NCBI GenBank assembly: GCA_023700805.1
Contig: JAMPYF010000001.1
Location: forward strand, 265,253 to 329,252
Source: Sulfuritalea sp.
GTDB lineage: Bacteria > Pseudomonadota > Gammaproteobacteria > Burkholderiales > Rhodocyclaceae
Length of the DNA stretch: 64,000 nt
Direction of reading: 5' to 3'
Under the pieces are notes generated by a model. It was not told the DNA's origin and did not search any database. It saw only the letters and a program-made list of their open reading frames with translations. A program made the position numbers and the translations under genes. Of this stretch, positions 48,286-58,298 are shown in pieces (position 1 is the first letter of the stretch; every line of letters begins with the position of its first letter).

Positions 48286-48299
48286 TGCATTGCGCTGCC

Positions 48300-48692
48300 T
48301 TATTCGGCTACAGGAGCCTCGGCAGTGTCGCCCGCCGGACGGTCGAGCAGTTCGACATAGGCCATCGGCGCATTGTCGCCGACGCGGAAGCCCATCTTGA
48401 GGATGCGCAGATAGCCGCCGTTGCGGGCGGCGTAGCGCGGGCCCAGCTCGTCGAACAGCTTGCCGACGATTTCACGATCGCGCGTGCGATCGAAAGCCAG
48501 GCGGCGATTGGCCAGGCTCGGCTTCTTGCCCAGCGTGATCAGGGGCTCGACCACGCGGCGCAATTCCTTGGCCTTGGGCAGGGTGGTCTTGATGGCCTCG
48601 TGGCGCAACAGGGAAACTGCCATGTTGCGCAGCATCGCCTGGCGGTGCGCCGAGGTGCGATTGAGTTTGCGAAGTCCGTTACCGTGACGCAT
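48300..48692 (-). CDS. rplQ: 50S ribosomal protein L17
   Basis: 130 residues starting [21 protein letters not shown], the conserved L17 N-terminus; GAGGA precedes this ATG. It ends with an acidic Ala/Glu tail. Last gene of the alpha operon, separated from rpoA by about 190 bases that contain several hairpins, then closed by the terminator at 48258. Confidence 0.96.
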   Translation of the reverse strand: MRHGNGLRKLNRTSAHRQAMLRNMAVSLLRHEAIKTTLPKAKELRRVVEPLITLGKKPSLANRRLAFDRTRDREIVGKLFDELGPRYAARNGGYLRILKMGFRVGDNAPMAYVELLDRPAGDTAEAPVAE

Positions 48693-48801
48693 TTTGATGT
48701 CCTCGTTTTTTGCGGCCATCGCGCAATGCAAATGGCCGGTTAATGGTTATCGAGAGTTTGTGAATCAGTGCAGCAAATACAACAATGAATCAGATGAAGC
48801 A

Positions 48802-48820
48802 ACCGGGCCGAAGGCCCGGT
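48802..48820 (-). promoter_or_regulatory. GC hairpin in the rpoA-rplQ gap
   Basis: ACCGGGCC-GAA-GGCCCGGT, a perfect 8-base stem with a three-base loop. It has no T-tract in the transcribed (minus) direction, so an RNA stability or attenuation element is more likely than a full terminator. Confidence 0.55.
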
Positions 48821-48834
48821 CTTGAAACTATCAG

Positions 48835-48899
48835 GCGAGCTTTTAGTTAGGACTAACCTAAAGATAAGTCTCCACTGAAAGCTCGCTTACGCGAGCTTT
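48835..48899 (-). promoter_or_regulatory. Mutually exclusive hairpins at the rpoA stop codon
   Basis: On the transcript AAAGCTCGC (48886-48878 pairs both ways) can pair with GCGAGCTTT at 48891-48899, placing the rpoA stop codon in a four-base loop, or with GCGAGCTTT at 48835-48843, enclosing a second small stem (GTTAG-GA-CTAAC). Only one of the two can form at a time. Confidence 0.55.
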
Positions 48900-49864
48900 T
48901 CCAGCCCGGCCGGCGGCCAGCTTTCGAGCTTCATGCCCAGGGTCAGGCCGCGCGAAGCCAGCACTTCCTTGATTTCGTTGAGCGACTTGCGACCCAGGTT
49001 CGGGGTCTTGAGCAATTCGGTCTCGGTGCGCTGAATCAGGTCGCCGATGTAATAGATGTTCTCGGCCTTGAGGCAGTTGGCGGAACGGACCGTCAGTTCG
49101 AGGTCATCCACCGGGCGGACCAGAACCGGATCGACCGAGGTCTGCTTCGGTGCTTCGGCGGACATCGGCGTGCCTTCGAGATCGGCGAACACTGACAGCT
49201 GCTCCATCAGGATGCGGGCTGCGGTACGCACTGCTTCCTCGGCATTGTCGATCGCGCCGTTGGTTTCGATATCGAGAATCAGCTTGTCGAGGTCGGTGCG
49301 CTGTTCGACACGGGCCGACTCGACCGAATAGCTGACGCGACGCACCGGGCTGAACGAGGCGTCGAGCATGATCTGGCCGATGGCGCGGTTCTCGCGGGCG
49401 ATTTCGCGCTGATTGGCGGGCACGTAGCCGCGGCCGGATTCGACGCGGATCTGCATGTTGAGTTTGCCGCCTGGAGCAATGTGGGCAATCACATGATCCG
49501 GGTTGACGATTTCGACGTCATGGGTGGTTTCGATGTCGCGCGCCGTCACCACGCCCTCGCCATCGCGGGACAGGGTAAGCGTCGCTTCGCGGCGGTTGTG
49601 CATCTTCAGCACCACGCCTTTCAGGTTCAGCAGAACGTCAACCACGTCCTCGCGCACGCCGTCCAGGGTCGAGTATTCGTGGAGCACGCCTTCGATCGAT
49701 ACTTCGGTCGGGGCCACGCCTTCCATAGAGGACAGCAGGATGCGGCGCAGGGCGTTGCCCAGCGTGTGACCATAGCCGCGTTCAAACGGCTCCATGACCA
49801 CGCGGGCATGCACCGGCGAAAGCTGCTGGACATCGATACTGCGGGGTTTCAGAAGTGTGTGCAT
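48887..49864 (-). CDS. rpoA: DNA-directed RNA polymerase alpha subunit
   Basis: 325 residues. Of two close ATGs I prefer 49864 ([11 protein letters not shown]) because AAGGA is six bases upstream of it; 49870 would touch the site. The N-terminal assembly domain ([24 protein letters not shown]) and the C-terminal domain that contacts UP elements and activators ([40 protein letters not shown] in parts) are both complete. It follows rpsD after a gap holding a 12-base hairpin. Confidence 0.97.
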   Translation of the reverse strand: MHTLLKPRSIDVQQLSPVHARVVMEPFERGYGHTLGNALRRILLSSMEGVAPTEVSIEGVLHEYSTLDGVREDVVDVLLNLKGVVLKMHNRREATLTLSRDGEGVVTARDIETTHDVEIVNPDHVIAHIAPGGKLNMQIRVESGRGYVPANQREIARENRAIGQIMLDASFSPVRRVSYSVESARVEQRTDLDKLILDIETNGAIDNAEEAVRTAARILMEQLSVFADLEGTPMSAEAPKQTSVDPVLVRPVDDLELTVRSANCLKAENIYYIGDLIQRTETELLKTPNLGRKSLNEIKEVLASRGLTLGMKLESWPPAGLEKLA

Positions 49865-49886
49865 GTGCATTCCTTCAAATGGACGA

Positions 49887-49913
49887 CGCCTGGCGTCCGA
49901 AGGACGCCAGGCG
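49887..49913 (-). promoter_or_regulatory. Perfect hairpin between rpsD and rpoA
   Basis: CGCCTGGCGTCC (49887-49898) pairs with GGACGCCAGGCG (49902-49913) around a GAA loop. It lies just upstream of the rpoA ribosome-binding site and has no T-tract in the minus direction. Confidence 0.65.
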
Positions 49914-49925
49914 CATAACTACTAA

Positions 49926-50555
49926 TTAACGCGAATACAGTTCGACGACCAGACCCTCGTTGATCGAGGGCGGCAGATCTTCGCGTGCCGGATAGGACTT
50001 GAACACACCCTTGCCAGCCTTGACATCCACCTCGATCCATGCCGGGAAACCGCGTGACTCGGCAGCTTCCAGCGCGGCTTTGGTGCGCAAATGGCCGCGA
50101 GTGCTGTCGAGCAACTGGATGACGTCTCCAGGACGCACGTTGTAGGACGGAATGTTCACCGGCTTGCCGTTGATCAGCACGCCATTGTGGCGCACGACCT
50201 GGCGCGCTTCGGCGCGTGACACGCCGAAACCCATGCGATAGGCAACGGTGTCGAGGCGACCTTCGAGCAGCTTCAGCAGATTCTCGCCGGTCTGTCCCTT
50301 CTTGGCTTCGGCCTCGCCGAACACCTTGCGGAACTGTCGTTCGAGAACGCCATAAATGCGACGGATCTTTTGCTTTTCGCGCAGTTGCGTACCGTAACCG
50401 GACAAGCGCTGCCCGGACTTTTGGCCGTGCTGGCCGGGCGCGTAGGCACGGCGCTCGACGGAACATTTGTCAGTGAAGCACTTCTCGCCTTTGAGGAACA
50501 GCTTTTCGCCCTCGCGGCGGCACTGGCGGCACTTGGCATCTAGGTTGCGGGCCAT
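49926..50555 (-). CDS. rpsD: 30S ribosomal protein S4
   Basis: 209 residues with the S4 domain ([24 protein letters not shown] in parts) and an N-terminal four-Cys zinc-like motif ([18 protein letters not shown]). S4 nucleates 30S assembly and in E. coli represses the alpha operon by binding its mRNA. Fourth gene of rpsM-rpsK-rpsD-rpoA here counted from rpsM. Confidence 0.97.
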   Translation of the reverse strand: MARNLDAKCRQCRREGEKLFLKGEKCFTDKCSVERRAYAPGQHGQKSGQRLSGYGTQLREKQKIRRIYGVLERQFRKVFGEAEAKKGQTGENLLKLLEGRLDTVAYRMGFGVSRAEARQVVRHNGVLINGKPVNIPSYNVRPGDVIQLLDSTRGHLRTKAALEAAESRGFPAWIEVDVKAGKGVFKSYPAREDLPPSINEGLVVELYSR

Positions 50556-50576
50556 TGGTGTCGTATCCTTATTGCC

Positions 50577-50966
50577 TTAGATGCGGCGGCGCTTGGGCGG
50601 CCGGCATCCATTGTGGGGAATCGGGGTAATGTCGGTGATGCTGGTGATCTTCATGCCAAGCGCATTGAGCGCCCGAACTGCCGATTCGCGTCCCGGACCG
50701 GGGCCCTTGATGCGAACTTCCAGGTTTTTGACGCCACACTCCTGCGCTGCCTTGCCGGCAGCTTCGGCAGCGATCTGCGCGGCAAACGGAGTGGACTTGC
50801 GCGAACCCTTGAAGCCGGCACCGCCGGACGTGGCCCACGACAACGCGTTGCCCTGGCGATCGGTGATGGTAATGATGGTGTTGTTGAAGGAAGCGTGAAC
50901 GTGCGCAATGCCTTCAGCGACGTTCTTCTTGACCTTCTTGCGAACTTTGGTTGCGGTCTTAGCCAT
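50577..50966 (-). CDS. rpsK: 30S ribosomal protein S11
   Basis: 129 residues, standard length, with [46 protein letters not shown] in parts. It forms part of the 30S platform near the mRNA exit. Separated by 15 bases from rpsM and 21 from rpsD. Confidence 0.97.
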   Translation of the reverse strand: MAKTATKVRKKVKKNVAEGIAHVHASFNNTIITITDRQGNALSWATSGGAGFKGSRKSTPFAAQIAAEAAGKAAQECGVKNLEVRIKGPGPGRESAVRALNALGMKITSITDITPIPHNGCRPPKRRRI

Positions 50967-50981
50967 GTAATGGTTCCTGGT

Positions 50982-51347
50982 TTACTTCTTGCCCATCGAA
51001 ATTGCCTTGCGCGGTCCCTTGCGGGTCCGTGCGTTGGTACGGGTGCGCTGTCCGCGCACGGGCAGGCCGCGCCGATGACGCACGCCACGATAGCAGCCAA
51101 GATCCATGAGGCGCTTGATGTTCATCGTCGTTTCGCGGCGCAAATCGCCTTCGACGGTGAACCTGCCTACCTCTTCACGCAGGCGATCCATTTCGCTGTC
51201 GGTGAGTTCCTTGATCTTTGCCGAACGCTTGACGCCAACCGCGTCACAGATTTTCCGTGCGCGGGTGCGGCCAATGCCATAGATCGCGGTGAGAGCAATC
51301 TCCGCGTGCTGGTGATTCGGGATGTTGACGCCTGCTATACGAGCCAT
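50982..51347 (-). CDS. rpsM: 30S ribosomal protein S13
   Basis: 121 residues starting [26 protein letters not shown] and ending in the basic tail [16 protein letters not shown]. It contacts the 50S subunit and P-site tRNA. First gene of the alpha operon; its own promoter lies at 51414-51442 inside the end of rpmJ. Confidence 0.97.
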   Translation of the reverse strand: MARIAGVNIPNHQHAEIALTAIYGIGRTRARKICDAVGVKRSAKIKELTDSEMDRLREEVGRFTVEGDLRRETTMNIKRLMDLGCYRGVRHRRGLPVRGQRTRTNARTRKGPRKAISMGKK

Positions 51348-51413
51348 GTGCTTACCTGTTCGTCGCCGCTGATGCGGTTATTGGTGGGCTAGCTGAAAAA
51401 CGCGAAACCGTAG

Positions 51414-51442
51414 ATTATATCTGATCAGAATCGCTCTATCAA
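51414..51442 (-). promoter_or_regulatory. Sigma-70 promoter of the alpha operon
   Basis: On the minus strand TTGATA (51442-51437), a 17-base spacer and TATAAT (51419-51414). The -35 overlaps the rpmJ stop codon. It would start transcription about 60 bases before rpsM. Confidence 0.7.
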
Positions 51443-51552
51443 CCCTGACGCTGCTTGTGCCGCGGGTCGGTACAAATGATCCTGACCACACCCTTGCGGC
51501 GAATGACTTTGCAATTGCGACAGATACGTTTGACCGAAGCCAGAACTTTCAT
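51439..51552 (-). CDS. rpmJ: 50S ribosomal protein L36
   Basis: 37 residues reading [19 protein letters not shown] and then [18 protein letters not shown]. The zinc ligands of the C+ form are intact (C11, C14, C27, H32). It lies between infA and rpsM as in other proteobacteria. Confidence 0.95.
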   Translation of the reverse strand: MKVLASVKRICRNCKVIRRKGVVRIICTDPRHKQRQG

Positions 51553-51579
51553 TGGATTTCTCCGGAAATTATTGCCAAA

Positions 51580-51798
51580 CTACTTGGCGCGAAACACGAT
51601 ACGGCCCTTGGACAGGTCGTAGGGCGTGAGCTGCACGGTGACCTTGTCGCCGGGAAGAATACGAATATAGTGCATGCGCATCTTGCCGGAGATATGGCCA
51701 AGAACCACATGCCCGTTCTCGAGCTTGATTCGGAACGTGGCATTCGGGAGGTTTTCGACAATCTCTCCCTGCATTTCAATGACGTCTTCTTTCGACAT
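51580..51798 (-). CDS. infA: Translation initiation factor IF-1
   Basis: 72 residues, the exact usual length, with the OB-fold sequence [20 protein letters not shown] and [22 protein letters not shown]. It binds the A site during initiation. It lies three bases after secY, the spc/alpha junction typical of betaproteobacteria. Confidence 0.97.
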   Translation of the reverse strand: MSKEDVIEMQGEIVENLPNATFRIKLENGHVVLGHISGKMRMHYIRILPGDKVTVQLTPYDLSKGRIVFRAK

Positions 51799-51801
51799 GG
51801 T

Positions 51802-53130
51802 TCAGCGAGCCGGGAAACCCGCTCCCTTGAAATTGGCCTTCTTCAGAAGACTTTCGTACTGGTGCGACATGACATAGGCCTGCACCTGAGACATGAAGTC
51901 CATCGTCACGACAACAATAATCAAGAGGCTGGTACCCCCAAAATAAAACGGCACGTTCCACTTCAGGATCAGGAATTCGGGCAACAGGCAGACCACCGTG
52001 ATGTAGATCGCGCCGGCCAGCGTCAGACGGGTCAGAATCTTGTCGATATAGCGCGCCGTCTGATCGCCCGGACGAATGCCGGGAACGAACGCGCCACTCT
52101 TCTTCAGGTTGTCTGCCGTCTCCTTGGAATTGAATACCAGGGCGGTGTAGAAGAAGCAGAAGAATACAATTGCCGTCGCATACAGCATCACGTAAATCGG
52201 CTGCCCCGGCGACAGCGTTGCCGCGATGTCCTTGAGCCAGGTCATGCCCTCGCCGGACCCGAACCAGCCGGCCGCCGTAGCCGGAAACAGGATGATCGAG
52301 GACGCGAAGATCGGCGGAATCACGCCAGACATATTGAGCTTCAAAGGCAGATGCGAACTCTGTCCGCCGTACACCTTGTTGCCGACCTGGCGCTTGGCGT
52401 AGTTCACCAGAATCTTGCGTTGGCCCTTTTCCACGAACACCACGAAGCCGGTGACCAGAACCACAAGAACGCAAATGAACAACGCCGAAATTGCGTGCAT
52501 CGCCCCGGTACGGACCAGTTCGAAGAGCCCGCCCAACGCGCTCGGCAAGCCGGCAACGATACCCGCAAAAATTATGATCGAAATGCCGTTGCCCAAGCCG
52601 CGTTCGGTGATCTGCTCGCCCAGCCACATCAGGAACATCGTTCCGGTCAGCAATGTCAAGACGGTCACGAAGCGGAACATGAGGCCTGGATCGAGAACCA
52701 GCCCGGCCTGCGATTCAAGGGCGATGGCCATGCCCAGGCCCTGGAACAGCGCCAAGGCCACGGTTCCGTAACGCGTGTATTGGGTGATCTTGCGCCGCCC
52801 CGCCTCGCCTTCCTTCTTCAGCGCCTCGAGCGACGGCACGGCGATCGTCATCAGCTGCATGATGATCGATGAGGAGATATAGGGCATGATGCCCAGCGCA
52901 AACAGCGTAAAGCGGGACAGCGCCCCCCCGGAAAACAGGTTGAACACGCCAAGGATGCCGCCCTGCTGGCCCTGGAACAACTCGGCCAGTTTTACCGGAT
53001 CGATGCCCGGCACGGGAATATGTGCCCCAATCCGGTAAACCACCAGCGCACCGAGCAGGAACCAGAGTCGGCGCCAGAGGTCGCCGAATTTTCCGGTCTT
53101 GCCGAGAGCTGCTGCCTGGGGAGTTGCCAC
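51802..53130 (-). CDS. secY: Protein translocase subunit SecY
   Basis: 442 residues with ten predicted membrane helices, forming the channel of the inner-membrane Sec translocon. Family marks include [50 protein letters not shown] and [18 protein letters not shown]. It lies 21 bases after rplO. Confidence 0.97.
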   Translation of the reverse strand: MATPQAAALGKTGKFGDLWRRLWFLLGALVVYRIGAHIPVPGIDPVKLAELFQGQQGGILGVFNLFSGGALSRFTLFALGIMPYISSSIIMQLMTIAVPSLEALKKEGEAGRRKITQYTRYGTVALALFQGLGMAIALESQAGLVLDPGLMFRFVTVLTLLTGTMFLMWLGEQITERGLGNGISIIIFAGIVAGLPSALGGLFELVRTGAMHAISALFICVLVVLVTGFVVFVEKGQRKILVNYAKRQVGNKVYGGQSSHLPLKLNMSGVIPPIFASSIILFPATAAGWFGSGEGMTWLKDIAATLSPGQPIYVMLYATAIVFFCFFYTALVFNSKETADNLKKSGAFVPGIRPGDQTARYIDKILTRLTLAGAIYITVVCLLPEFLILKWNVPFYFGGTSLLIIVVVTMDFMSQVQAYVMSHQYESLLKKANFKGAGFPAR

Positions 53131-53151
53131 TGAGTCCGCCCTCGTCCGCTA

Positions 53152-53604
53152 TCAGGCTGCAGCGATATCGGCAACCGAGCCGCCGGCCGCTTCGATCGCG
53201 GCACGCGCGCCCTTGGTCGCACCGACACCCTTCAGCGCAATCTTGCGATTCAGCTTGCCCGACAGAATGACTTTCGCCGACAAGGCATCCCCTGCAATCA
53301 CGCCGGCCTGCTTCAGAACCAGCAAGTCCACTTCTTCGACCGGCAATTTGTCCAGCTCGGACAGGCGCACTTCAACATTGCGGCTAGCCGTCAGGGACAC
53401 GAATCCACGCTTCGGCAAGCGCCTTTGCAGCGGCATCTGGCCGCCCTCGAAGCCTACTTTGTGGAAACCACCGGCACGCGACTTCTGGCCTTTGTGTCCG
53501 CGGCCGGCTGTCTTGCCGAGTCCGCTGCCGATGCCGCGTCCGACACGCTTCGCGGCATGCTTGGAGCCGGCGCCCGGCTTCAGATTGTTAAGTTCCATGC
53601 TCAT
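53152..53604 (-). CDS. rplO: 50S ribosomal protein L15
   Basis: 150 residues. The Gly/Arg/Lys-rich N-terminal arm ([20 protein letters not shown]) is typical. GAGGGG six bases before the first ATG supports the start at 53604; an ATG two codons later is also possible. Confidence 0.96.
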   Translation of the reverse strand: MSMELNNLKPGAGSKHAAKRVGRGIGSGLGKTAGRGHKGQKSRAGGFHKVGFEGGQMPLQRRLPKRGFVSLTASRNVEVRLSELDKLPVEEVDLLVLKQAGVIAGDALSAKVILSGKLNRKIALKGVGATKGARAAIEAAGGSVADIAAA

Positions 53605-53614
53605 CGATATCCCC

Positions 53615-53797
53615 TCAGCCTTCGCACTTCAGCAGATAGGCCACTTTGCGGATCATGCCGCGCACTGCGGGCGTATCCTCGAGTTGAGCCGAACTATTCA
53701 GTTTTCTCAGGCCCAGGCCGCGAACCGTCGCACGATGATCCTGCTTAGTACCGATCACACTCTTTACCAGCGTGACCTTGATTGTCTTGTCAGCCAT
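53615..53797 (-). CDS. rpmD: 50S ribosomal protein L30
   Basis: 60 residues, standard for the short bacterial form: [20 protein letters not shown] and [11 protein letters not shown]. It lies between rpsE and rplO with gaps of 3 and 10 bases. Confidence 0.96.
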   Translation of the reverse strand: MADKTIKVTLVKSVIGTKQDHRATVRGLGLRKLNSSAQLEDTPAVRGMIRKVAYLLKCEG

Positions 53798-53800
53798 GGT

Positions 53801-54328
53801 TCACTCCAGAATTTCGGCTATGGCCTTGCCGCGTTTCGCAGCGATCTCGGCCGGGGTGCTCATCGCCAACAAGCCGTGCAGCGTTGCGCGCACCACGTTG
53901 TAGGGATTGGTCGAGCCGATGGTCTTGGCGACCACGTCGGTCACTCCCATCACTTCGAAAACAGCGCGCATCGGGCCGCCAGCAATGACGCCGGTACCGG
54001 GGGACGCGGGGGACATCAGCACCGTGGTAGCGCCGTGTTTGCCCTTGACCGTATGATGCAGGGTGCCGTCCTTCAGACTGATTTTGGACATTTTGCGCCG
54101 AGCCTCTTCCATCGCCTTTTGGACGGCGACCGGAACTTCGCGGGATTTGCCCTTGCCCATGCCGATGCCGCCATCGCCGTCACCTACCACGGTCAGCGCG
54201 GCAAAACCGAGAATTCGGCCACCCTTCACCACCTTGGTAACGCGGTTGATGGACACCATCTTTTCGCGCATGCCATCGTCGCGCTCTTCCTGGACCTGCT
54301 GCTGTTTCCTGCCTTGCGGTTTAGCCAT
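53801..54328 (-). CDS. rpsE: 30S ribosomal protein S5
   Basis: 175 residues. The double-stranded RNA-binding-like domain ([21 protein letters not shown]) and the C-terminal domain ([26 protein letters not shown] in parts) are complete. S5 contributes to decoding fidelity. Confidence 0.97.
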   Translation of the reverse strand: MAKPQGRKQQQVQEERDDGMREKMVSINRVTKVVKGGRILGFAALTVVGDGDGGIGMGKGKSREVPVAVQKAMEEARRKMSKISLKDGTLHHTVKGKHGATTVLMSPASPGTGVIAGGPMRAVFEVMGVTDVVAKTIGSTNPYNVVRATLHGLLAMSTPAEIAAKRGKAIAEILE

Positions 54329-54339
54329 GTCCGTCTCGC

Positions 54340-54693
54340 TTAGAACTTGAGACCGCCCTCTCGGGCGGCTTCAGCCAGCGCCTTGACGCGGCCGTGGTAA
54401 TGAAAACCGGAGCGGTCGAACGCAACCTGCTCGATGCCGGCCGCTTTGGCCCGCTCGGCGATGAGTTTGCCAACCGTTTTGGCGGCATTGACGTTACCGC
54501 CGTTCGGGACCTGGCTCCGCACTTCCGGCTCCATGGTCGAAGCGGCAGCGAGTACGCGGGTGCCGCAGTCCGAGAAAATCTGGGCGGAGATATGCAAGTT
54601 ACTGCGATGCACCGCGAGGCGCACCACCTTGAGCTCCGCAATTTTGGCGCGGGTTTTGCGCGCCCTGCGCAGACGAGCCTGTTTCTTTTCCAT
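54340..54693 (-). CDS. rplR: 50S ribosomal protein L18
   Basis: 117 residues with a basic N-terminus ([19 protein letters not shown]) and the 5S rRNA-binding core ([16 protein letters not shown]). It binds 5S rRNA with L5 and L25. Confidence 0.97.
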   Translation of the reverse strand: MEKKQARLRRARKTRAKIAELKVVRLAVHRSNLHISAQIFSDCGTRVLAAASTMEPEVRSQVPNGGNVNAAKTVGKLIAERAKAAGIEQVAFDRSGFHYHGRVKALAEAAREGGLKF

Positions 54694-54708
54694 GATTCAG
54701 CGCCTCGA

Positions 54709-55242
54709 TTATTTCTTCTTGGTTTCCTTGATGACAACCACTTCATCCGAATACCGGACACCCTTGCCCTTGTAGGGCTCCGGAGACCGATAGGCGCGGA
54801 CTTCAGCGGCTACCTGACCAACCACCTGCTTGTCGATCCCCTTGATCAGGATCTCAGTCTGGGTCGGCGTTTCAACCTTGATGCCGTTTGGCATGTCATG
54901 CACCACCGGGTGCGAAAAGCCGAGCGTAAGGTTCAGCTTGGCCCCCTGTGCCTGGGCACGATAGCCAACGCCCACCAAATTCAACTTCTTTTCAAAACCC
55001 TTGGTCACGCCGATAACCATGTTGTTAAGCAGCGCGCGCATGGTACCCGACATGGCACCCGCGTTGGGTGCCCCATCGATGGCACGGCAGAGCAGTTGCT
55101 CACCGTCCCTCTCGACTTTCACGGCCGGCAACATGAACTGCTTCAGCGTGCCCAGCGGTCCCTTGATCGCGACCTCGGTATCGGAGAGCGTCACTTCGAC
55201 GCCCTTGGGTACATCAACCGGATATTTTGCAATACGTGACAT
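54709..55242 (-). CDS. rplF: 50S ribosomal protein L6
   Basis: 177 residues, usual length. Seen are [16 protein letters not shown] at the start and the C-terminal signature [16 protein letters not shown]. It lies near the factor-binding site of the 50S subunit. Confidence 0.97.
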   Translation of the reverse strand: MSRIAKYPVDVPKGVEVTLSDTEVAIKGPLGTLKQFMLPAVKVERDGEQLLCRAIDGAPNAGAMSGTMRALLNNMVIGVTKGFEKKLNLVGVGYRAQAQGAKLNLTLGFSHPVVHDMPNGIKVETPTQTEILIKGIDKQVVGQVAAEVRAYRSPEPYKGKGVRYSDEVVVIKETKKK

Positions 55243-55254
55243 GGTAGCGGCTCC

Positions 55255-55650
55255 TTAGGCGACGATGCAGAGAACTTCGCCGCCCATATTGCCCGCCCGC
55301 GCACGGCGGTCGGTCATCACGCCCTTAGGCGTGGAGACGATGGCAACACCCAGCCCGTTCATGACACGGGGCAGGTCATCCTTGCCCTTATAGACGCGCA
55401 GGCCCGGCTTGGAAACACGTTCGATCCGTTCTATCACCGGACGCCCGGCATAGTACTTGAGGGCAACATCGAGTTCGGGCTTGGCGCCATTCTCACGAAT
55501 CGCGAAATCATCAATATAGCCTTCATCCTTCAGCACTTTGGCAATAGCAACCTTTAGCTTGGAAGACGGCATGGAAACGGACAGCTTCTCCGCCATTTGT
55601 GCGTTGCGGATGCGGGTCAACATGTCAGCAACTGGATCGGTCATGCTCAT
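55255..55650 (-). CDS. rpsH: 30S ribosomal protein S8
   Basis: 131 residues beginning [18 protein letters not shown] and ending in [22 protein letters not shown] (in parts). S8 binds central-domain 16S rRNA and in E. coli is the repressor of the spc operon. Confidence 0.97.
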   Translation of the reverse strand: MSMTDPVADMLTRIRNAQMAEKLSVSMPSSKLKVAIAKVLKDEGYIDDFAIRENGAKPELDVALKYYAGRPVIERIERVSKPGLRVYKGKDDLPRVMNGLGVAIVSTPKGVMTDRRARAGNMGGEVLCIVA

Positions 55651-55660
55651 ATCGCTCTCC

Positions 55661-55966
55661 TTACCAGCTCGCCTTGGTCATGCCGGGCACTTCGCCGCGC
55701 ATGGCAATCTCGCGCAGTTTGTTACGGCACAGACCGAACTTGCGGAACACACCGCGCGGACGCCCGGTCAGTGCGCAACGATTGCGCTGACGGGACGGGC
55801 TCGCGTTGCGGGGCAACTGCTGGAGCTTCAGTCGCGCATCCATGCGCTCCTCGTCCGACAGCTTGACGTTGTTGATTACGGCAAAAAGTTCGGCGCGCTT
55901 GGCGGCATACTTCGCCACCGTCTTGGCACGCTTTTCTTCGCGGTTAATTAGAGCTAGTTTCGCCAT
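55661..55966 (-). CDS. rpsN: 30S ribosomal protein S14 (zinc-free form)
   Basis: 101 residues, the long C-minus form without zinc cysteines. The C-terminal signature [19 protein letters not shown] is present. Located between rplE and rpsH as usual. Confidence 0.97.
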   Translation of the reverse strand: MAKLALINREEKRAKTVAKYAAKRAELFAVINNVKLSDEERMDARLKLQQLPRNASPSRQRNRCALTGRPRGVFRKFGLCRNKLREIAMRGEVPGMTKASW

Positions 55967-55973
55967 ACGTCCC

Positions 55974-56513
55974 TCAGTTCTTGAAGGGGAACTTAAATGC
56001 GGCGAGAAGCGCCTTCGCTTCTTCGTCGTTCTTCGCGGTGGTGGTGATGCTGATATTCATTCCACGCAACGCATCGATCTTGTCGTACTCAATTTCAGGG
56101 AAAATAATCTGTTCCTTGACCCCGACGTTGTAGTTGCCACGCCCATCAAAACCCTTGCCGGAAATTCCGCGAAAATCGCGGATGCGCGGCATTGCTATCG
56201 TGACCAGGCGGTCGAGGAACTCGTACATGTGATTTCCACGCAGCGTGAGCATGCAGCCGATCGGATAGCCTTCACGAATCTTGAAGCCGGCAATTGCCTT
56301 GCGCGCCTTGGTAACCACCGGTTTCTGACCGGCAATCTTTGTCATATCGGCAACAGCGTGATCAAGCACCTTCTTGTCACCGACCGCCTCACCCACACCC
56401 ATATTCAGGGTGATCTTGGTAATGCGTGGAACTTCCATAATCGACTTGTAACCGAACTTCTGGAGCAGTTCGGGAACGACTGTTTGTTTGTAGTATTCCT
56501 GCAAGCGCGCCAT
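55974..56513 (-). CDS. rplE: 50S ribosomal protein L5
   Basis: 179 residues. Conserved stretches are [37 protein letters not shown] and [21 protein letters not shown]5 binds 5S rRNA and contacts P-site tRNA. Confidence 0.97.
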   Translation of the reverse strand: MARLQEYYKQTVVPELLQKFGYKSIMEVPRITKITLNMGVGEAVGDKKVLDHAVADMTKIAGQKPVVTKARKAIAGFKIREGYPIGCMLTLRGNHMYEFLDRLVTIAMPRIRDFRGISGKGFDGRGNYNVGVKEQIIFPEIEYDKIDALRGMNISITTTAKNDEEAKALLAAFKFPFKN

Positions 56514-56522
56514 GACTGATCC

Positions 56523-56840
56523 TTACGCGTCAACAACTTCGCCGTTCGACTTGAACACCCGGACTTTGCGACCGTCGTCGAGCAACTTGAAACCGACGCG
56601 ATCCGCTTTCTGGGTGGCAGGATTGAACAACGCCACATTGGAAATATTGATCGGCATTTCTTTCTCGACAATGCCGCCCTGATTACCCTTGAGCGGGTTA
56701 GGCTTGGTGTGCTTCTTGACGCGGTTGATGCCTTCAACCAGCAGGCGCTCAGCATCGAGGCTGTTCAATACGACGCCTCGCTTACCCTTGTCTTTGCCTG
56801 TGATAACGACGACGTCGTCACCTTTACGAATCTTATTCAT
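56523..56840 (-). CDS. rplX: 50S ribosomal protein L24
   Basis: 105 residues with the KOW motif near the start ([20 protein letters not shown]). An assembly initiator of the 50S subunit. Separated from rplN by 22 bases. Confidence 0.97.
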   Translation of the reverse strand: MNKIRKGDDVVVITGKDKGKRGVVLNSLDAERLLVEGINRVKKHTKPNPLKGNQGGIVEKEMPINISNVALFNPATQKADRVGFKLLDDGRKVRVFKSNGEVVDA

Positions 56841-56862
56841 GATCGAGTCCTCGATTGCCGGT

Positions 56863-57231
56863 TCAAAGAACCTCGGGAGCCAGCGAGACTATCTTCATAA
56901 ATCGCTCGGTACGCAGCTCGCGCGTCACCGGGCCGAAGATGCGCGTGCCGATCGGTTCCAACTTGTTGTTCAGCAATACCGCTGCGTTGCCGTCAAACTT
57001 GATGAGCGAGCCATCCGAACGACGCACACCCTTGGCGGTACGCACCACTACTGCGCTATAGACCTCACCTTTTTTGACCCGACCACGCGGCGCGGCATCC
57101 TTAATGCTGACCTTGATGACATCACCAATGCCGGCATAACGGCGCTTGGAACCACCAAGCACCTTGATGCACATGACCGAACGCGCGCCCGTGTTGTCGG
57201 CGACATCCAGCAGAGACTGCATTTGAATCAT
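56863..57231 (-). CDS. rplN: 50S ribosomal protein L14
   Basis: 122 residues, exactly the usual length: [20 protein letters not shown] and [30 protein letters not shown] in parts. First gene of the spc operon; the 183-base gap upstream holds a promoter candidate and two hairpins. Confidence 0.97.
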   Translation of the reverse strand: MIQMQSLLDVADNTGARSVMCIKVLGGSKRRYAGIGDVIKVSIKDAAPRGRVKKGEVYSAVVVRTAKGVRRSDGSLIKFDGNAAVLLNNKLEPIGTRIFGPVTRELRTERFMKIVSLAPEVL

Positions 57232-57414
57232 TTTTTCATCTCCAACTTAATCCGCGTTTGAGTTAACTCTCGCGATCAGTCTTGGAGCCCGCTAGGGGCT
57301 GGAATGCCGGGAAGAGAATATCCCGGCGGAGCAAAGAGGCGAGATTTTACATCCCGCCACCATCTTGTCAACTAATATTTTCGCCTTGCTGAATGTTTCA
57401 CAGCAAAGTCACAA
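57232..57414 (-). promoter_or_regulatory. spc operon leader (rpsQ to rplN gap)
   Basis: On the minus strand a promoter candidate is TTAGTT, 17 bases, TAAAAT (near 57350-57375); a perfect TTGACA overlaps it but is only 13 bases from TAAAAT. Downstream lie GCCGGGA-N8-TCCCGGC (57306-57327) and AGCCC-N5-GGGCT (near 57285-57299), then the rplN start. Confidence 0.45.
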
Positions 57415-57687
57415 TCACACCACTCGGGCCTTCTCGACAACCTTGGCGACGCGCCATGCCTTGGTCTTCGATATCGGAGAACACTCTTCAATCTGGACCA
57501 AGTCCCCGGCTGCAGTCTCCAAACCCTCAACGTGTGCGTGATATTTCTTTGAACGTGTCATGATTTTGCCGATAACAGGATGCTTGACCTTGCGCTCAAC
57601 CAACACCGTCACGGTCTTCTGCATTTTGTCCGACACAACACGCCCCTGGAGGGTACGTCGCACGGTTTGAGTCGTCGCATCCGTCAT
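57415..57687 (-). CDS. rpsQ: 30S ribosomal protein S17
   Basis: 90 residues with the OB-fold core ([20 protein letters not shown]) and KSKKYHAH-type motif ([10 protein letters not shown]). It overlaps rpmC by four bases and is the last gene of the S10 operon. Confidence 0.97.
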   Translation of the reverse strand: MTDATTQTVRRTLQGRVVSDKMQKTVTVLVERKVKHPVIGKIMTRSKKYHAHVEGLETAAGDLVQIEECSPISKTKAWRVAKVVEKARVV

Positions 57688-57878
57688 TTTGCCGCCGCCT
57701 TCTCACGCTGAATGGTTTTGACGCGCGCGATATCCTTGCGCACCTTGCCGACCTGGCTGGTATTGGTCAACTGTTGTGTAGCCACCTGCATGCGAAGTCC
57801 GAATTGCGCCTTGCGCAACTCCAAAAGCTCCTTTTGCAGGTCCTCGACGTTTTTTGCTCTCAGCTCACTTGTTTTCAT
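57684..57878 (-). CDS. rpmC: 50S ribosomal protein L29
   Basis: 64 residues, helical hairpin: [20 protein letters not shown] and [17 protein letters not shown]. It lies at the peptide exit tunnel and contributes to the SRP and trigger factor docking site. Confidence 0.96.
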   Translation of the reverse strand: MKTSELRAKNVEDLQKELLELRKAQFGLRMQVATQQLTNTSQVGKVRKDIARVKTIQREKAAAK

Positions 57879-57881
57879 GAC

Positions 57882-58295
57882 TTATCCCAAATGGCGGGTA
57901 ACGAAGGTAGTTTCAAGCGGGAGCTTGGCGGCTGCAAGGCGGAAAGCCTCTCGCGCCAACGTCTCGTCAACACCGTCCATTTCATAAAGGACTTTGCCCG
58001 GCTGAATCTCGGCGACCCAATACTCAGGAGAACCCTTACCGTTACCCATACGAACTTCCAGCGGCTTCTTCGAAATCGGCTTGTCCGGAAAAATGCGAAT
58101 CCAGATTCGACCACCGCGCTTGATATGACGGGTCATGGCACGGCGAGCAGCCTCGATCTGACGGGCAGTCAGGCGGCCGCGACCGATGGCCTTGAGGCCG
58201 AACTCGCCAAAGCTCACCTTGGCACCCCTGGTGGCGAGTCCGGTATTGCGACCCTTTTGTTCCTTGCGATATTTTCTGCGGGCAGGTTGCAGCAT
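57882..58295 (-). CDS. rplP: 50S ribosomal protein L16
   Basis: 137 residues: [20 protein letters not shown] at the start, [20 protein letters not shown] and [18 protein letters not shown] within. It organises the A-site region of the 50S subunit. Confidence 0.97.
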   Translation of the reverse strand: MLQPARRKYRKEQKGRNTGLATRGAKVSFGEFGLKAIGRGRLTARQIEAARRAMTRHIKRGGRIWIRIFPDKPISKKPLEVRMGNGKGSPEYWVAEIQPGKVLYEMDGVDETLAREAFRLAAAKLPLETTFVTRHLG

Positions 58296-58298
58296 GTT

